Shown: positions 34,884 to 45,538 of the stretch, in pieces | Numbering within the stretch: position 1 is the first letter of the stretch | How the letters are laid out: each line of letters begins with the position of its first letter | Translations under genes and position numbers: made by a program | NCBI GenBank assembly: GCA_030015575.1 | Contig: CM057339.1 | Location: forward strand, 775,016,809 to 775,080,808 | Direction: 5' to 3' | DNA from: Agapanthus africanus | Lineage: Eukaryota > Streptophyta > Magnoliopsida > Asparagales > Amaryllidaceae | DNA: 64,000 nt | The notes under the pieces: generated by a model | Seen by the model: only the letters and a program-made list of their open reading frames with translations | Databases searched by the model: none | Told to the model about the DNA's origin: nothing

Positions 34884-35193
34884 TTAGTTAAATAATAAAT
34901 ACAGTAAAAAATATTATTCATGCAGAAATTAAAAGAACATAATTAACCAAGAATTGATTAGTTTAGCATCGTCATCAAATCTCTCAATTCCTGTCATAAG
35001 TTAAAAACAAAAGCATAAAAGTTTGATATTAAATAATGAATTTTATGATATGAAATCAAAGCAAAAATTTATATTTTCTTGCTGAAATTTTAGAGAAAAT
35101 AAATAATCACTAACCAAGAATTAATCAATAGAACTCCCTAGATTTGATTCCAATTCCTTCAATCCAAGAAAATAATTAATAGAACGTCATAAT
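34884..35193 (+). repeat. Host AT-rich repeat, left of the viral locus
   Basis: About 300 bp. The same sequence lies at 57080-57365 and, more diverged, at 57366-57660. Shared blocks include ACCAAGAATTGATTAGTTTAG and ATCAAATCTCTCAATTCCTG-like stretches. Confidence 0.8.
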
Positions 35194-35235
35194 TAATCTT
35201 TTTCTATATCTTCTTGTTATTACTGATTTATGCAG

Positions 35236-35445
35236 AAATTAAAAGAACATATGTAAAACCTTCTCTTTTTCTCTTGTAATCTCCTCTGATAATTTGTAAT
35301 AGTTTCTAAGTTGATAAATAAATATTTTAGTTTGTCAGGACGTAGCCTCCACTGCCCAGAGTAAGACTCCTTCTTCCTCGTCTTTTTCTATATCTTCTTG
35401 TTATTACTGATCTATGTAAACTTTGGTATCAAAGCCAGGTTATGC
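35236..35445 (+). other. Viral leader fragment with tRNA-Met-like primer site
   Basis: Matches 56663-56841. It contains TGGTATCAAAGCCA (35424-35437), one base off the initiator tRNA-Met complement used by caulimovirids. At about 35194-35235 short viral and host-repeat pieces alternate, a scrambled junction. Confidence 0.7.
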
Positions 35446-35751
35446 CAACATTAACACATTTGGGCAGTGGAGTGGGCTTGAGAAGACTCTGAAATCCATG
35501 CGTTGTCCCTGTGAGTTGTCCCAAATGAGTTGTCCTTCTTTATTTCTGTCGGCCGATAACTTTTAATAAAATTATCTTTTATAAAAAGTGGGTGGGTCCC
35601 ACAGCCGAAACCATGCTGGTTTTCCAATACTATGTACTGGTGAAATCCTGCCAAAAACCGTGTGCTTGAATCTTTTGCAGTCGTATATTTTTTGGTTAGG
35701 ATTATTTATTTAGGAAGGATCTTTTATTATTGAGCTTTTTGGATCTCAATT

Positions 35752-37080
35752 TTATTATTTTTCATTAGGGTTTTTCATTTGTTTTGGCCCAATGTTGAGT
35801 CGGTTTTTTCTTGGCTCAATGGTGAGCCCATGAGGTCATTCTATAGCTGATCTGCTAATCTCGAATCTTCTTCTGGATCTTGGGCCTGGCCTTAAAAATT
35901 ATCCTTCATTTCCACTGATTTAGTGGTCTTGTCAGATACTGACGAACTTGTATCTAAACTGTCGAAAATCTACTCGAACTGTTTTTTCATGTGTTCTAAG
36001 CAGCGTTTCATCAGTTCTTCTTCAAAGATGTTCGGATATTTTCTCTGAAAGGATATCTTCAATTTGTGCATAGGATTTTCTGTGGCCAATTCCTCATTAA
36101 TCCTATCGTCCAGAATATCATTATTATTTTTAATAGTTGTTTTTATTCCAACTATTTTTTGTTCTTCTAAAATTCCTGCCCACCATTTTAAAAGGAATTT
36201 TCGAGATAGAACAGGGATATTCATTTTGTTTAATTCCGCAATTATCGTCCATCTCAATATAAATGGAATTTCGTTCTCTATAAAGTGGTATAACGTACTT
36301 TCCCCTTCTTTGATAGAGGTGTCGTCAGTGTTATGAAATTTTGGATGAGATTCCATCTAAGGAATAAAAAGATCAATTATGGCTTTGGGAAATATACTTA
36401 ATTCTGCCTCCATCTTTTGCCACCATTGGATGAACCAATTAGGTATACCAGATTTTATAATATTTGGTCTGATCATTATAAACTAGGAGTGTTTTCTCCC
36501 TGGATTTTCATAATAAAGAAAATTGTTGGATACTTGAATATAATCCCGGTAATTGCATTCATGTCTTGCATCGCCCAATTTGAACGATCTGGTCCTATTA
36601 GGGTGTAAAGCCCATTCTTATGGGCTATAGATCTTCTTTATTATGACCTTAGAGAAATTTATAATTTCTCCCCCCCTCCCCCTCTTTTCCATTGGGGTAA
36701 TAGTGTTTAATGTCCCTAGAACCGGAAACTGTCAACAGGGCTTCGTACACCTGTCTCGTCTTTCCTGCTGGTGTAGCATAAGCCGTGGTCTCGATATATT
36801 TTTCTTTAAGAGACCATGGATCGTTCATCCTGGAGATATCATCTCCTTTAAGACAAATAATTTGTTCAAAAGTGTTTTTCTGGATATAATCCTCTTCTGT
36901 ACTTTCAGTAGCCTTTTTATAAGACTGTTTTTGTTTAGGGAAATTTCCTGCTAAGAATGATGATCCTTCTTTTTGTCGAGTGTTATAAACACTTTTCTTT
37001 GCCAGTTTGTTAGGCGTTTTCCATTCAGATTGGACCTATGACGCCTCTGATTCTATATCGAATCTTTTTGGCTTTTGCAT
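35752..37080 (-). pseudogene. Last viral ORF (transactivator/inclusion-body position), minus copy
   Basis: Counterpart of 47979-56277 in the plus copy. Only pieces stay open; the longest is 36356-35970 (128 codons), closed by a TAG where the plus copy has CAG. Position after RNase H fits the caulimovirid transactivator/inclusion-body gene, but no diagnostic domain was recognised. Confidence 0.55.
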
Positions 37081-37117
37081 TTTGAGCCAATTTGCATAAG
37101 GGGGGTTGTTAAGAATA

Positions 37118-38449
37118 TTATTCCTTCCCCTTCCATGGCCTCAGCCTGGGCCTTGGCCCCTCGAGAGATTCTGCATTGGTAGCAGAATCCTGTAGGAATT
37201 TCCTGGTAAGAAAATCAGGAAGACGGTTATCAGTGCCTTTAATATATTTTATATCATAAACAAATACGGCTAATTCAGCTTGCCATCTAGCAAATATTTG
37301 CTTTGATGTTAAATTTTTAACATCCTTTTGTAAGACAGACTTTGCTGCACTACAATCTATTTTTAGCAAGAACTTTTGATTTAATAAATCGTCATGGAAT
37401 TTATAAATGCATTTGATAATAGAAAGAATTTCTTTCTTGGTAATTGAATAATTCAACAGTGCTGGATTCCATTTTCCAGAAGTAAATCTAACAAGTATCT
37501 TCTTGTTATTACTAGGGTCGGCCTGTTTTAAAATTCCTCCATATCCTATATTAGAGGTATCAGTTTCAACAATCTTTTGCCGGCTAGGATTTGCAATATG
37601 AAGGCACGGTAGATTTTGAACCGTTTGTTTTATTTTTTGAACAGCTTTAGTATGCTCATCTGTCCAAGGTAAAGGATTTTTCTTTAGCCTGTTATATAAA
37701 ATGGCTACATCAATAGCCAGATTTTTATAATAATCTACCACATAATTTAAAGCACCTAAAAATCTTTGTGGTTGCTTTGTTTCAAGAATATAATCTGGAA
37801 ATTTAGAAGCAAACTCTATACTTCTTACAATTGGTATAATGGTGTCATTATTAATGTTATGGCCTAAAAATCTAATTGCTGTTTGAAACAGCTTCATCAT
37901 AAGAGCGGATATAACTAATCCATTTTTTATAATAAGATGTTTGAAGATATTCAAATGTTTAAAATGCTGATCAATATTATCAGAATAGATTAAAACATCA
38001 TCTATATATGATAAGATGAATTCCGTATAAGAATTGAAAATAGAGTTCATGATATTTTGAAACTCTGAAGGCACATTTTTTAATCCAAATGGCATAACAT
38101 TCCATTCAAAATGCCTAAATGGTACTGTCAAAGCAGTTTTATATTTATCAGATTCACTAATCTGTATCTTCCAGTAGCTTGATTTTAAATCAAACTTCGA
38201 AAATATCTTTACTTTGCTTATTCTGTTAATCAAATCCCTTTTATTAGGGAGAGAATATCTTATCTATTTAAGCACTTTAATTAAAGGCTTATAATTTATA
38301 ACAAGACGAGGAACTCCTCTTTCTTGTTCGGCAGCATTATTAACATAAAATGTTGTGCAACTCCATGAGGAGGATGACTTTCTTATAAGATTTTTGTCAA
38401 TGAGACTTTTAATCTCCTTTTTACAGAGTTCAAGGTATTCTTGATTCAT
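37118..38449 (-). pseudogene. Viral reverse transcriptase-RNase H, minus copy
   Basis: Two frame-matched pieces (38449-38264 and 38233-37118) separated by one in-frame TAG. RT motifs: FSKFDLKSSYW, then VMPFGLKN, then the catalytic YIDDVLIYSDN, with the thumb region (RFLGHNI) after it. RNase H follows (VETDTSNIGYGGIL and FARWQAELAVFVYDI) and the frame ends near 37118. This is the better preserved of the two polymerase copies. Gypsy and caulimovirid polymerases are related; the viral assignment rests on the neighbouring movement protein in the plus copy. Confidence 0.8.
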
Positions 38450-38486
38450 CTGGCAAGGTCTAACCTTGGTGGAAATATTTTCTTCT

Positions 38487-39218
38487 TTAAAATCTTCTAT
38501 ATAAGTAAGAGTAACAATATATTGCTTTTTTTCCCCAAAATGTATTAGGAAAGTTACTGCAAGTTTGAGTTATAAACTCTTTTTCAATTGTTTTTATTCT
38601 AGCTTTTGTTATACTAGAATCTAACTGCTTGTTTATCTGTATAGAAACTATTTCTTCTTTGATAAAAATTATTTGATTTTCTTTAAGGTAAATATCATTT
38701 ACTTCATTTAGGATTTTTACCGTGGGGTCAGTTATAAACTGAAACAATATTTCTTTTCCCTTGTAAAGACTATAAATGCCTTGTGAGTCTATTCTTTTGA
38801 TAGACATTATTTTACTAAGAAACGGTGTCTCTAGTATCACATGTTGTGATATTTCTTTTAATATAATGAAGGGAGAGGGAAGACATATATCTTTATTGCA
38901 AATATTTGCATTAGATATCTTATATGGTGTAGTTAAAGTGCTGTTAGCAGCTGTACTCAGAGTCTGAGTAGTTCTCTCGCAATATTTGATTGGAATAATT
39001 CCTTCTTTTATACAGTTTAAATCTGCACCACTATCAACGAGAGCTATAAGATTGGGTATAACCAAATCGTAATTAACTATTAGAGTAATTCTAATATACC
39101 ATTTTTGATTTAATACTAAATCAATGGTTTGTAAGAATTTATCAGGGACTGCTTCTCTTTCTCTAATAATTTCTTCAATAAATTTTTTTTCTTCATTAAA
39201 AGATTCACCATGTACCAT
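38487..39218 (-). pseudogene. Viral aspartic protease region, minus copy
   Basis: 243 codons with the retropepsin motif LVDSGADLNCI near residue 80 and a later region leading to RT. A frameshift near 38540 separates it from the RT frame. The protease would cut the capsid and polymerase precursors. Confidence 0.75.
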
Positions 39219-39390
39219 GTCGTTATTCTCAATTGCAGAGATTCTCCATGTACCATAGCGTTATTCTCAATGCTGCCGAACAAGAAAGAAGAGTTGCACG
39301 GAAAGTCAATCTCCATGAGGAGGATGACTTTCTTATCACAGTAAGCCTCTCGTGGATTCCCATTAGGGCATAATTAAGCATATTTAAGAC
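39219..39390. other. Scrambled viral junction
   Basis: Short pieces of the coat-protease linker and the RT start are duplicated and shuffled here (CATGTACCAT twice; ATGAGGAGGATGACTTTCTTA as at 38366-38386). This is where the minus and plus copies meet. Confidence 0.6.
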
Positions 39391-39947
39391 TCCTTCCTCA
39401 TCTTTTTTTTATATCTTCTTGTTATTACTGATCTATGTAAACTTTGGTATCAGAGCCATGATTGGCTAAACAGTTTCTTCTTTAAGATGGAGATATATTA
39501 GCCTGTGAGGTATGATGTTATTTTAAGCCAAGCAATTAGATAAATTTCTTAGATGACTGACTCTGTAAAACATTAAAGGTTCTATATAGCTATGAATAAG
39601 CTCCTGCAACACCCTACAGGGAGGAATTAGCAGGATTAAGGAGTGTAGCCTTTCATAGGGAAAGCTTCTTTTCTAAGAACGTTTAACAAAGTCAGACTAA
39701 GTCGCTTACTTAGGGAATATCTTTCTGAATAATTTATTATAGAACGACATCTAAGTCGCGTAGGGGATCCCATATTATGCCACAGATTGGCGTCTTGGTA
39801 GCTCGTAAATCGTTGACAGTCATGTAATAAAAAATTCAGTAAGATATTCTTAAAGTATAATTCTGAGAAAAATAATCAGTATTGCATGTAATAGAAGGAC
39901 ATTATATTATGCAAGTTATTGCTATCAAAATCTTGAATTAGATCTTT
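39391..39947 (+). promoter_or_regulatory. Viral leader with tRNA-Met primer-binding site
   Basis: TGGTATCAGAGCCA (39445-39458) is an exact 14-base match to the initiator tRNA-Met complement. The following 490 bases are the viral leader before the movement protein. The same leader recurs at 56740-57070. Confidence 0.75.
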
Positions 39948-40442
39948 ATGTCCACTTCTTCAATAGTGATATCAACAAAAATTGCTCGTAATAAGAGCAA
40001 ATATGTGAAGAACTCTAATTTGGTAGAGTATCCCTCAGATGAGGAACAGCTGAACAAATGGACCATTCCAAATGTTCCAGCAAAAGAGATATATAATATT
40101 AAGACGTTTGATCTCTCGTCCAGATTTTCCATTAAAAGTATGGAAAAAACTCTTTCTGTGGATAGCACAGAACAAACAATTCAACTCCTTTCAGAAAATG
40201 ATGTTTATAGGTTTGAAAAGCAATATAAGTATCTTCATATAGGTCTTGTTCGAATAGCTTTTAAACCTCTTACTCTTTAAGGACTTAATGCCTCAATTTT
40301 AACATCGTTAAGAGATGCAAGATATTTAGATTGGATCCCTTCCCTAATGGGAATCATGCAAACTAGCCTTTGCCATGGACCGGTATATTTTGATGAATAC
40401 CCCAATTTAACCATGTCTTTAACTGACCTAAATATCCTTGAG

Positions 40443-40447
40443 GTGGT
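40443..40447. other. Target-site duplication GTGGT/GCGGT
   Basis: GTGGT here and GCGGT at 43128-43132 flank the inserted LTR with one mismatch. Confidence 0.65.
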
Positions 40448-40999
40448 TGTTCTCCGCCGAAAAGACGCGACCGGGACGTTTGGACGTCCGGCCTGAATTT
40501 TGGGGGCAGATACTATTTGGATTTATCCGTCCACCTCTCCAAAGATGCCAAGTTGATTTATGACACTGTGAATCAAAGGTTTAAATAGATGCGGCCGATA
40601 TAGCAGACTTCGTCAGATTCCCCTCATTGAGGGGTTTTTGATTGTGGGGACACTCTTCCTTGCAGGCGCAAGCCCCTGCAGTTAATTACGCTACCGCATC
40701 GCAGTAACCACTTTCTCCTTCTCTAGATGGTCACTTCGTGTCGTGTGTGTTTGTTTTGTTTTTCGGTTTCCCGTGGATTGTATATGGAGACTAATTTATG
40801 TTGTCACCCGTAGGGCGTGGATTAGTCCAAATCCGTATTTTCTTAGATTTAGGTTTGGGTTGGTTTAAGGATTGTTAATCTCATTTGAGACTAAGATCAA
40901 CTTAAACGTTTGTTAAGGATACGTTAGTCTAATTTTAGACTAAGATCTACTTAACAGGATCATTTAGATCCAACAAAAGAGCATTTGGGCTATATTGTT

Positions 41000-41220
41000 T
41001 TAGTTTAGGGATATTGCGGTCCATAGGAAATCATAATCCATAAAGTTTAAGGATATCATAGTCCAATTTAAAGACGTCATAGTCTGGGGGGTTTAGTTTA
41101 GGGACGTTGTGGTCCATAAGTTTAAAGACATCATAGTCCATAAGTTTAGGGACCTCATAGTCTGTAAAGCTTAAGGACATCATAATCCAGTTTAAAGACG
41201 TCATAGTCTGTGTGATTTTG
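41000..41220. repeat. Short tandem repeat zone in the solo LTR
   Basis: Imperfect repeats of about 25-30 bases built on AGTTTAGGGA and CATAGTCCATAAG words. Confidence 0.7.
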
Positions 41221-41629
41221 GTTCAACCATTTGGGGATGCATCAAAAGTTATTGGTTATTGGGACCCTCCATCTCTCTGAAGACGTTGAAGAATTACAAC
41301 GACATATATCAGAAGTATGAAGAGATGTACTCTTGAACCAATATTGGTTGGGAAATCTGTAGTCAAGTTTGAGACTAAGATCAGTTAAAAAGATTTATGA
41401 GCATATGGGCTCAATTAATCTAAATTAGAGGCATGTGGCCAACTTGGGCTCAGCCCACTCAGTCAAAATGTTGGACATTTAATTAGGTTCGGTCCTTTTT
41501 TTATTTAACAATGCTGAGCATTGGTTTGAATCCTGACAACTTTTTGTCTTTTATTGAGTGTTGAACACTCATTAAGGCTCTGGGGCTTTATTTAAAGAAC
41601 AATTTATGTTCTTTTAGCACACACGTGAG

Positions 41630-42000
41630 GAGCACGTGGCGCGCTTGGCGCTGATCACCAGACCTGGAGCGCTAAGGTGCTTCCTATGAGATAGCGCACA
41701 CGTGAAGAGCACGTGGCGCGCTTGGCGCTGAGCACCAGTCAATGAGTACAGAGCGCTCCTGTGAAGTAGCGCACACGTGAGGAGCACGTGGTGCGCTTGG
41801 CGCTGATCGCCAGACTTGGAGCGCTAATGCGCTTTTTATGAAATAGCGCACACGTGAGGAGCACATGGCGCGCTTGGCGCTGGTTGTCAGATTTGGAGCG
41901 CTGATGCGCTTCTTATGAAGTAGCGCACACGTGAGGAGCACGTGGTGCGCTTGGCGTAGTGCGTCCTACTTGGAGCGCTAAAGCGCTCCTTTGACCGTTT
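41630..42000. repeat. Tandem array, about 80-bp unit, five copies
   Basis: Each unit contains GCGCACACGTGAGGAGCACG, a GCGCTTGGCGCT palindrome and GGAGCGCTAA. The ACACGTG and CACGTG words are G-box-like. Unit lengths vary slightly. Confidence 0.85.
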
Positions 42001-42699
42001 TGGTCAGTTCTGCGCTCTGAGAATTAAATTCTCGTTTATAAGAGATTTTGTCTCGTGGATCTAAGAACAAAATTCTTATTTTTATGGGAGATATTACAAT
42101 CTCTTTTTTTTTGTGAAAAGACTGTGTCTTTATCTTATAGATCTGTGATCTAACAAGAACTAAGTTCTTCTTCTTCCCTTTTTATGATGAGATGCTTCAA
42201 TCTCTTCTATTGTTATGAAAGACTTCTGTCTTTGTAGATCTATGATCTAGAAGAAGAACTAGGTTCTTCTTCCTCTTGATGAGATGCTTTGACCTCTCTA
42301 TTTTATTTACCTTGAAGAAATTCTTCTTTCGGGAGCTTGCTCTTCTTTTTAAAATTTCTCAAAATTTGTGGGGGGTTCCTCTATGTCAGACTTGAAGTCT
42401 TGGGTCCTTTATATAGGGGAGGCTGATTTGTTGAATCAATTGAAGAGATCTTTTCTTTAATTGATTTAGGAATGTTTCCCACCATTAGATCTTTGATCCA
42501 AGAGCTCCTGTTTTATAGAAGACGATTTTCTTGTTTTTAACAAGATTTGGAAAATCTTTTCCCATACAGAACTTATTCTTTATCTTGGTGATTTTAATCA
42601 CCATTGGATCTTTGATCCAACGGTGCTCTAATTTTCAGAGGTAATTTGATGATTTTTAGTCATTTTTGTTGGATCTTTGATCCAAGGGTGGGGAACATT

Positions 42700-43070
42700 T
42701 AGTTCCAGCGCTAGCGCTCTCGTGCTTTGCACGTGAGCACTGCATCAGAGTCTTTGACTCTAGGTGTTAGCGCACTTAGCGCTAGCGCTTTCGTATTTTG
42801 CACGTGAGCGCTGCATCAGAATCTTTGACTCTTAGCGCTGAGCGCTCTCGTGCTTTGCATATGAGCGCCGCATCAGAGTCTTTGGCTCTTAGCGCTGGTG
42901 CTGCTAGCGCGAGCGCTCTCGTGCTTTGCACATGGGCGTCGTATCAGAGTCTTTGACTCTTAGCGCTGGCGCATTTTGCGCTAGCGCTCGCGTGCTTTGC
43001 ACGTGAGCGCCGCATCGGAGTCTTTGACTCTTAGCGCTGGAGCATTTTGCGCTAGCGCTTTTATGAAGCG
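42700..43070. repeat. Tandem array, about 80-bp unit, five copies (second type)
   Basis: Units combine CGTGCTTTGCACG, AGAGTCTTTGACTCT and GCGCTAGCGCT, all palindromic, the first two with TTT loops. Different sequence from the 41630-42000 array but the same style. Confidence 0.85.
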
Positions 43071-43668
43071 TCGCTTCATTTCAAATTTCAAAATTTGAAC
43101 AGAATCTTGCTCTGATTGGGAGAAACAGCGGTTACCTTAAACTTAAAGACAAATGGTTACAATTTTATGAAAGGGTCAGAGATTATATCGATAGTCTACA
43201 GAATTCATTATAAGGTCTTAACTACTATGGCACCAAAAGTTAAGGCAAAAACTGAAAGTGGTAAAACCACTGTAATTGAGACCAATTTATTATCTTCAGG
43301 CATTGCTACTAACAGGATTATAAAATGGGAAGAAACAAACTTTTCTGAATCCTGGGTTATAACTTCTGCAGTACCACCTGCACCCATAATTGATACAGAC
43401 ATCGATCAGATCATACAAACTGATGACAGAAATATTGAGGTAAAATTTGACTCAAATAATATAGCCAGAATATCAAGAAAGCCTTATATGGTTAGTACTA
43501 CCTCTTCCGTTTATAATGGAAGAAAGTTTTTTTCAAGACCTAGCTCCTCTTATAGAGAGGTTAAAGGGATAAATATTTCACAAGAAAATATATCCCATCC
43601 GATATATGAGAAGGATCATAAAACCTCTCCTACTTCATCAGAGATGAGTTTCCATATATAAGTTTATG

Positions 43669-45457
43669 GATTTTACACCTGATAGTTCCTTAAGAAAATT
43701 CCTTAATAAGGCATTTATGAAGAAAAAGCATGAAGCTTTCAGAAAATGGTTTGCAAAAATATTTTCTAATAATCAAATGTACTTCTATAAAGATTATTAT
43801 TATAAATATCTTGAATAAAACCAATGTTTAAGATATTTCACAGATTGGTTTTTAGAATACTTTCTTATAGAACAAGAAAGTAAAATTAATGTTCTTGAAG
43901 AACATTATAAACAATAGTCTATTATAAGTGGAAAAACGGTGAGGTCTATATATCCTCCAACAAAACCATTAAGGTTATCCGGAATATCAACCTCTAAGCA
44001 AAACAATTTTACTAACATTCATATACAAGTTATTGGTCAGCAATTAAGTAGAGTAGAATCTACTCTTGAAAGCTTGATTAATAAACTGCAAGCTCTTGCT
44101 ATAGTAGAAGCTCCTACTATAAAGATAACCAATGAAAAGAACTTTATACCGATTAAACCATCTTTAGATATCTCGGGTTATAAATTATCTAAAGACAAAA
44201 ATATATCTTCAGATATTATAACTGCTCTGGAGAAAAAATTCAGTAGTGCTAGACAAAATATTCTTGAAGGAGAACCTTCTGAAATATCAGAAGAAACTCT
44301 GATATAAATGAGATATCAGATGATCAGATTAATATTTCTGACAATAATAATGCATTAAATACTATAAAATACCCACAAAGAACTTTGGGTAAGCATTATT
44401 ATAAAAGACCAACTCAGTTGGATGTCCTGTATGAAGAAAATGAAGCGATTATAACAAATTCATTTCAGGACGAGCCATTTATGAATGGAACATTGATGGA
44501 TTAGCAGATAAGCAAATCCATGACACCCTACATCGAATTATGATGTATGCAACAGTCTCAAAACAGCAAGGAAATTCATATGCTGATGTTGCAAGGTTTA
44601 TTTCTCGTGGCTTTACAGGAACCTTAAAAGGCTGGTGGGATCATTGTTTTTCACCCATGCAAAAGATAGAAATTTTTAGCGCAGCCAAAATGGAGAATAA
44701 TTCTCCTGTGTCTGACGTTGTTTATACCTTAATCCTTACTATCCTCGATCATTTTACCGGAGATGTAAGCGATCAAGTTGAGAAAGTAAGAATTTTACTA
44801 CAGAATCTAAGATGTCCAATATTAACACATTTTAGATGGTCTAAAGATACTTTTCTCAGCAGAGTTATGCAATTAGAACATGTAAATAACTCTCATTGGA
44901 AAACCAAATTTATTGATGGTTTACCAAATTTATTCGCTGAAAGAGTTCGAACACATCTTCGAATGCAGTATAATGGGGTTATAACCTACAACACATTTAC
45001 TTATGGTCGCTTGATAAGCACCTGTGTTAAAAAAGGTTTAGCTTTATGTAATGACACAAAATTGAGAAACCAATTAAAAAACCAGAGATTAACTGGTAAA
45101 CACGAATTGGGAGAATTTTGTAGCCAATTCGCCATGAAAGATCCACATAAGGAGCGGAAGGATAAAAGAAGAACGAGAGAATCAGAATCTTGTCGTCCTC
45201 ATTATAAAAATAGGCCCAAAAGGAAATATCATCCTCCTAAGGATAAAAAGAAGAAACACCACCACAGATTTAAGAAAAAATCTGCTTCTTCAGCCACTTG
45301 TTATAACTGTGGAAAAGTTTGTCATTTTGCCAACAAATGCTACACAAAAAAAAGAATAAATGAAATTGAAGGTGAAGAATTAAGAAAATCGTTATATAAA
45401 ATAATGATTAATTCATCAGAATCCTCTGAGTCTGAATCAATAGATTCATCCTCATAA
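43669..45457 (+). pseudogene. Viral coat protein
   Basis: Broken by stops near 43818, 43917 and 44307. The largest piece (44540-45457, 305 codons) includes a capsid-like stretch (GTLKGWWDHCF), a basic region (KRKYHPPKDKKKKHHHRF) and a CCHC knuckle CYNCGKVCHFANKC near residue 253, then a Ser/Glu-rich tail. The knuckle binds the RNA pregenome in caulimovirid coat proteins. Confidence 0.75.
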
Positions 45458-45538
45458 GTTGATAAAGATCTACAAGAGTGCTCCAGTAAATGTTGTAATA
45501 TCAACAAAGAAGAAAATTACTGGAAAGCTATTGTCAAT

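Larger units (their letters stand above)
40448..43127. mobile_element. Solo-LTR-like insertion (2680 bp), hairpin-dense
   Basis: It begins TGTTCTCC and ends GGGAGAAACA, so the tips are TG...CA inverted repeats, flanked by a 5-bp duplication. No primer site, gag or pol is seen inside, so it is probably a solo LTR left by recombination, or a very small non-autonomous element. It holds three tandem-repeat zones and dozens of short hairpins. Confidence 0.75.
39948..43661 (+). pseudogene. Viral movement protein, split by an LTR
   Basis: The first part (39948-40447) and second part (43133-43661) match the 30K-type movement protein of caulimovirids: LHIGLVRIAFKPLTL, then NASILTSLRDARYL, and after the insertion NLKTNGYNF and IVYRIHYKVL. 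In the virus this protein moves particles between cells. Damage: an in-frame TAA at 40278-40280 and the 2.68-kb insertion. The second part ends in a Ser/Thr-rich tail. Confidence 0.8.

Noticed and set aside
41630..43070. Regular repeats that could be taken for a CRISPR array
   Set aside because: Units are tandem without unique spacers, and this is a plant LTR.
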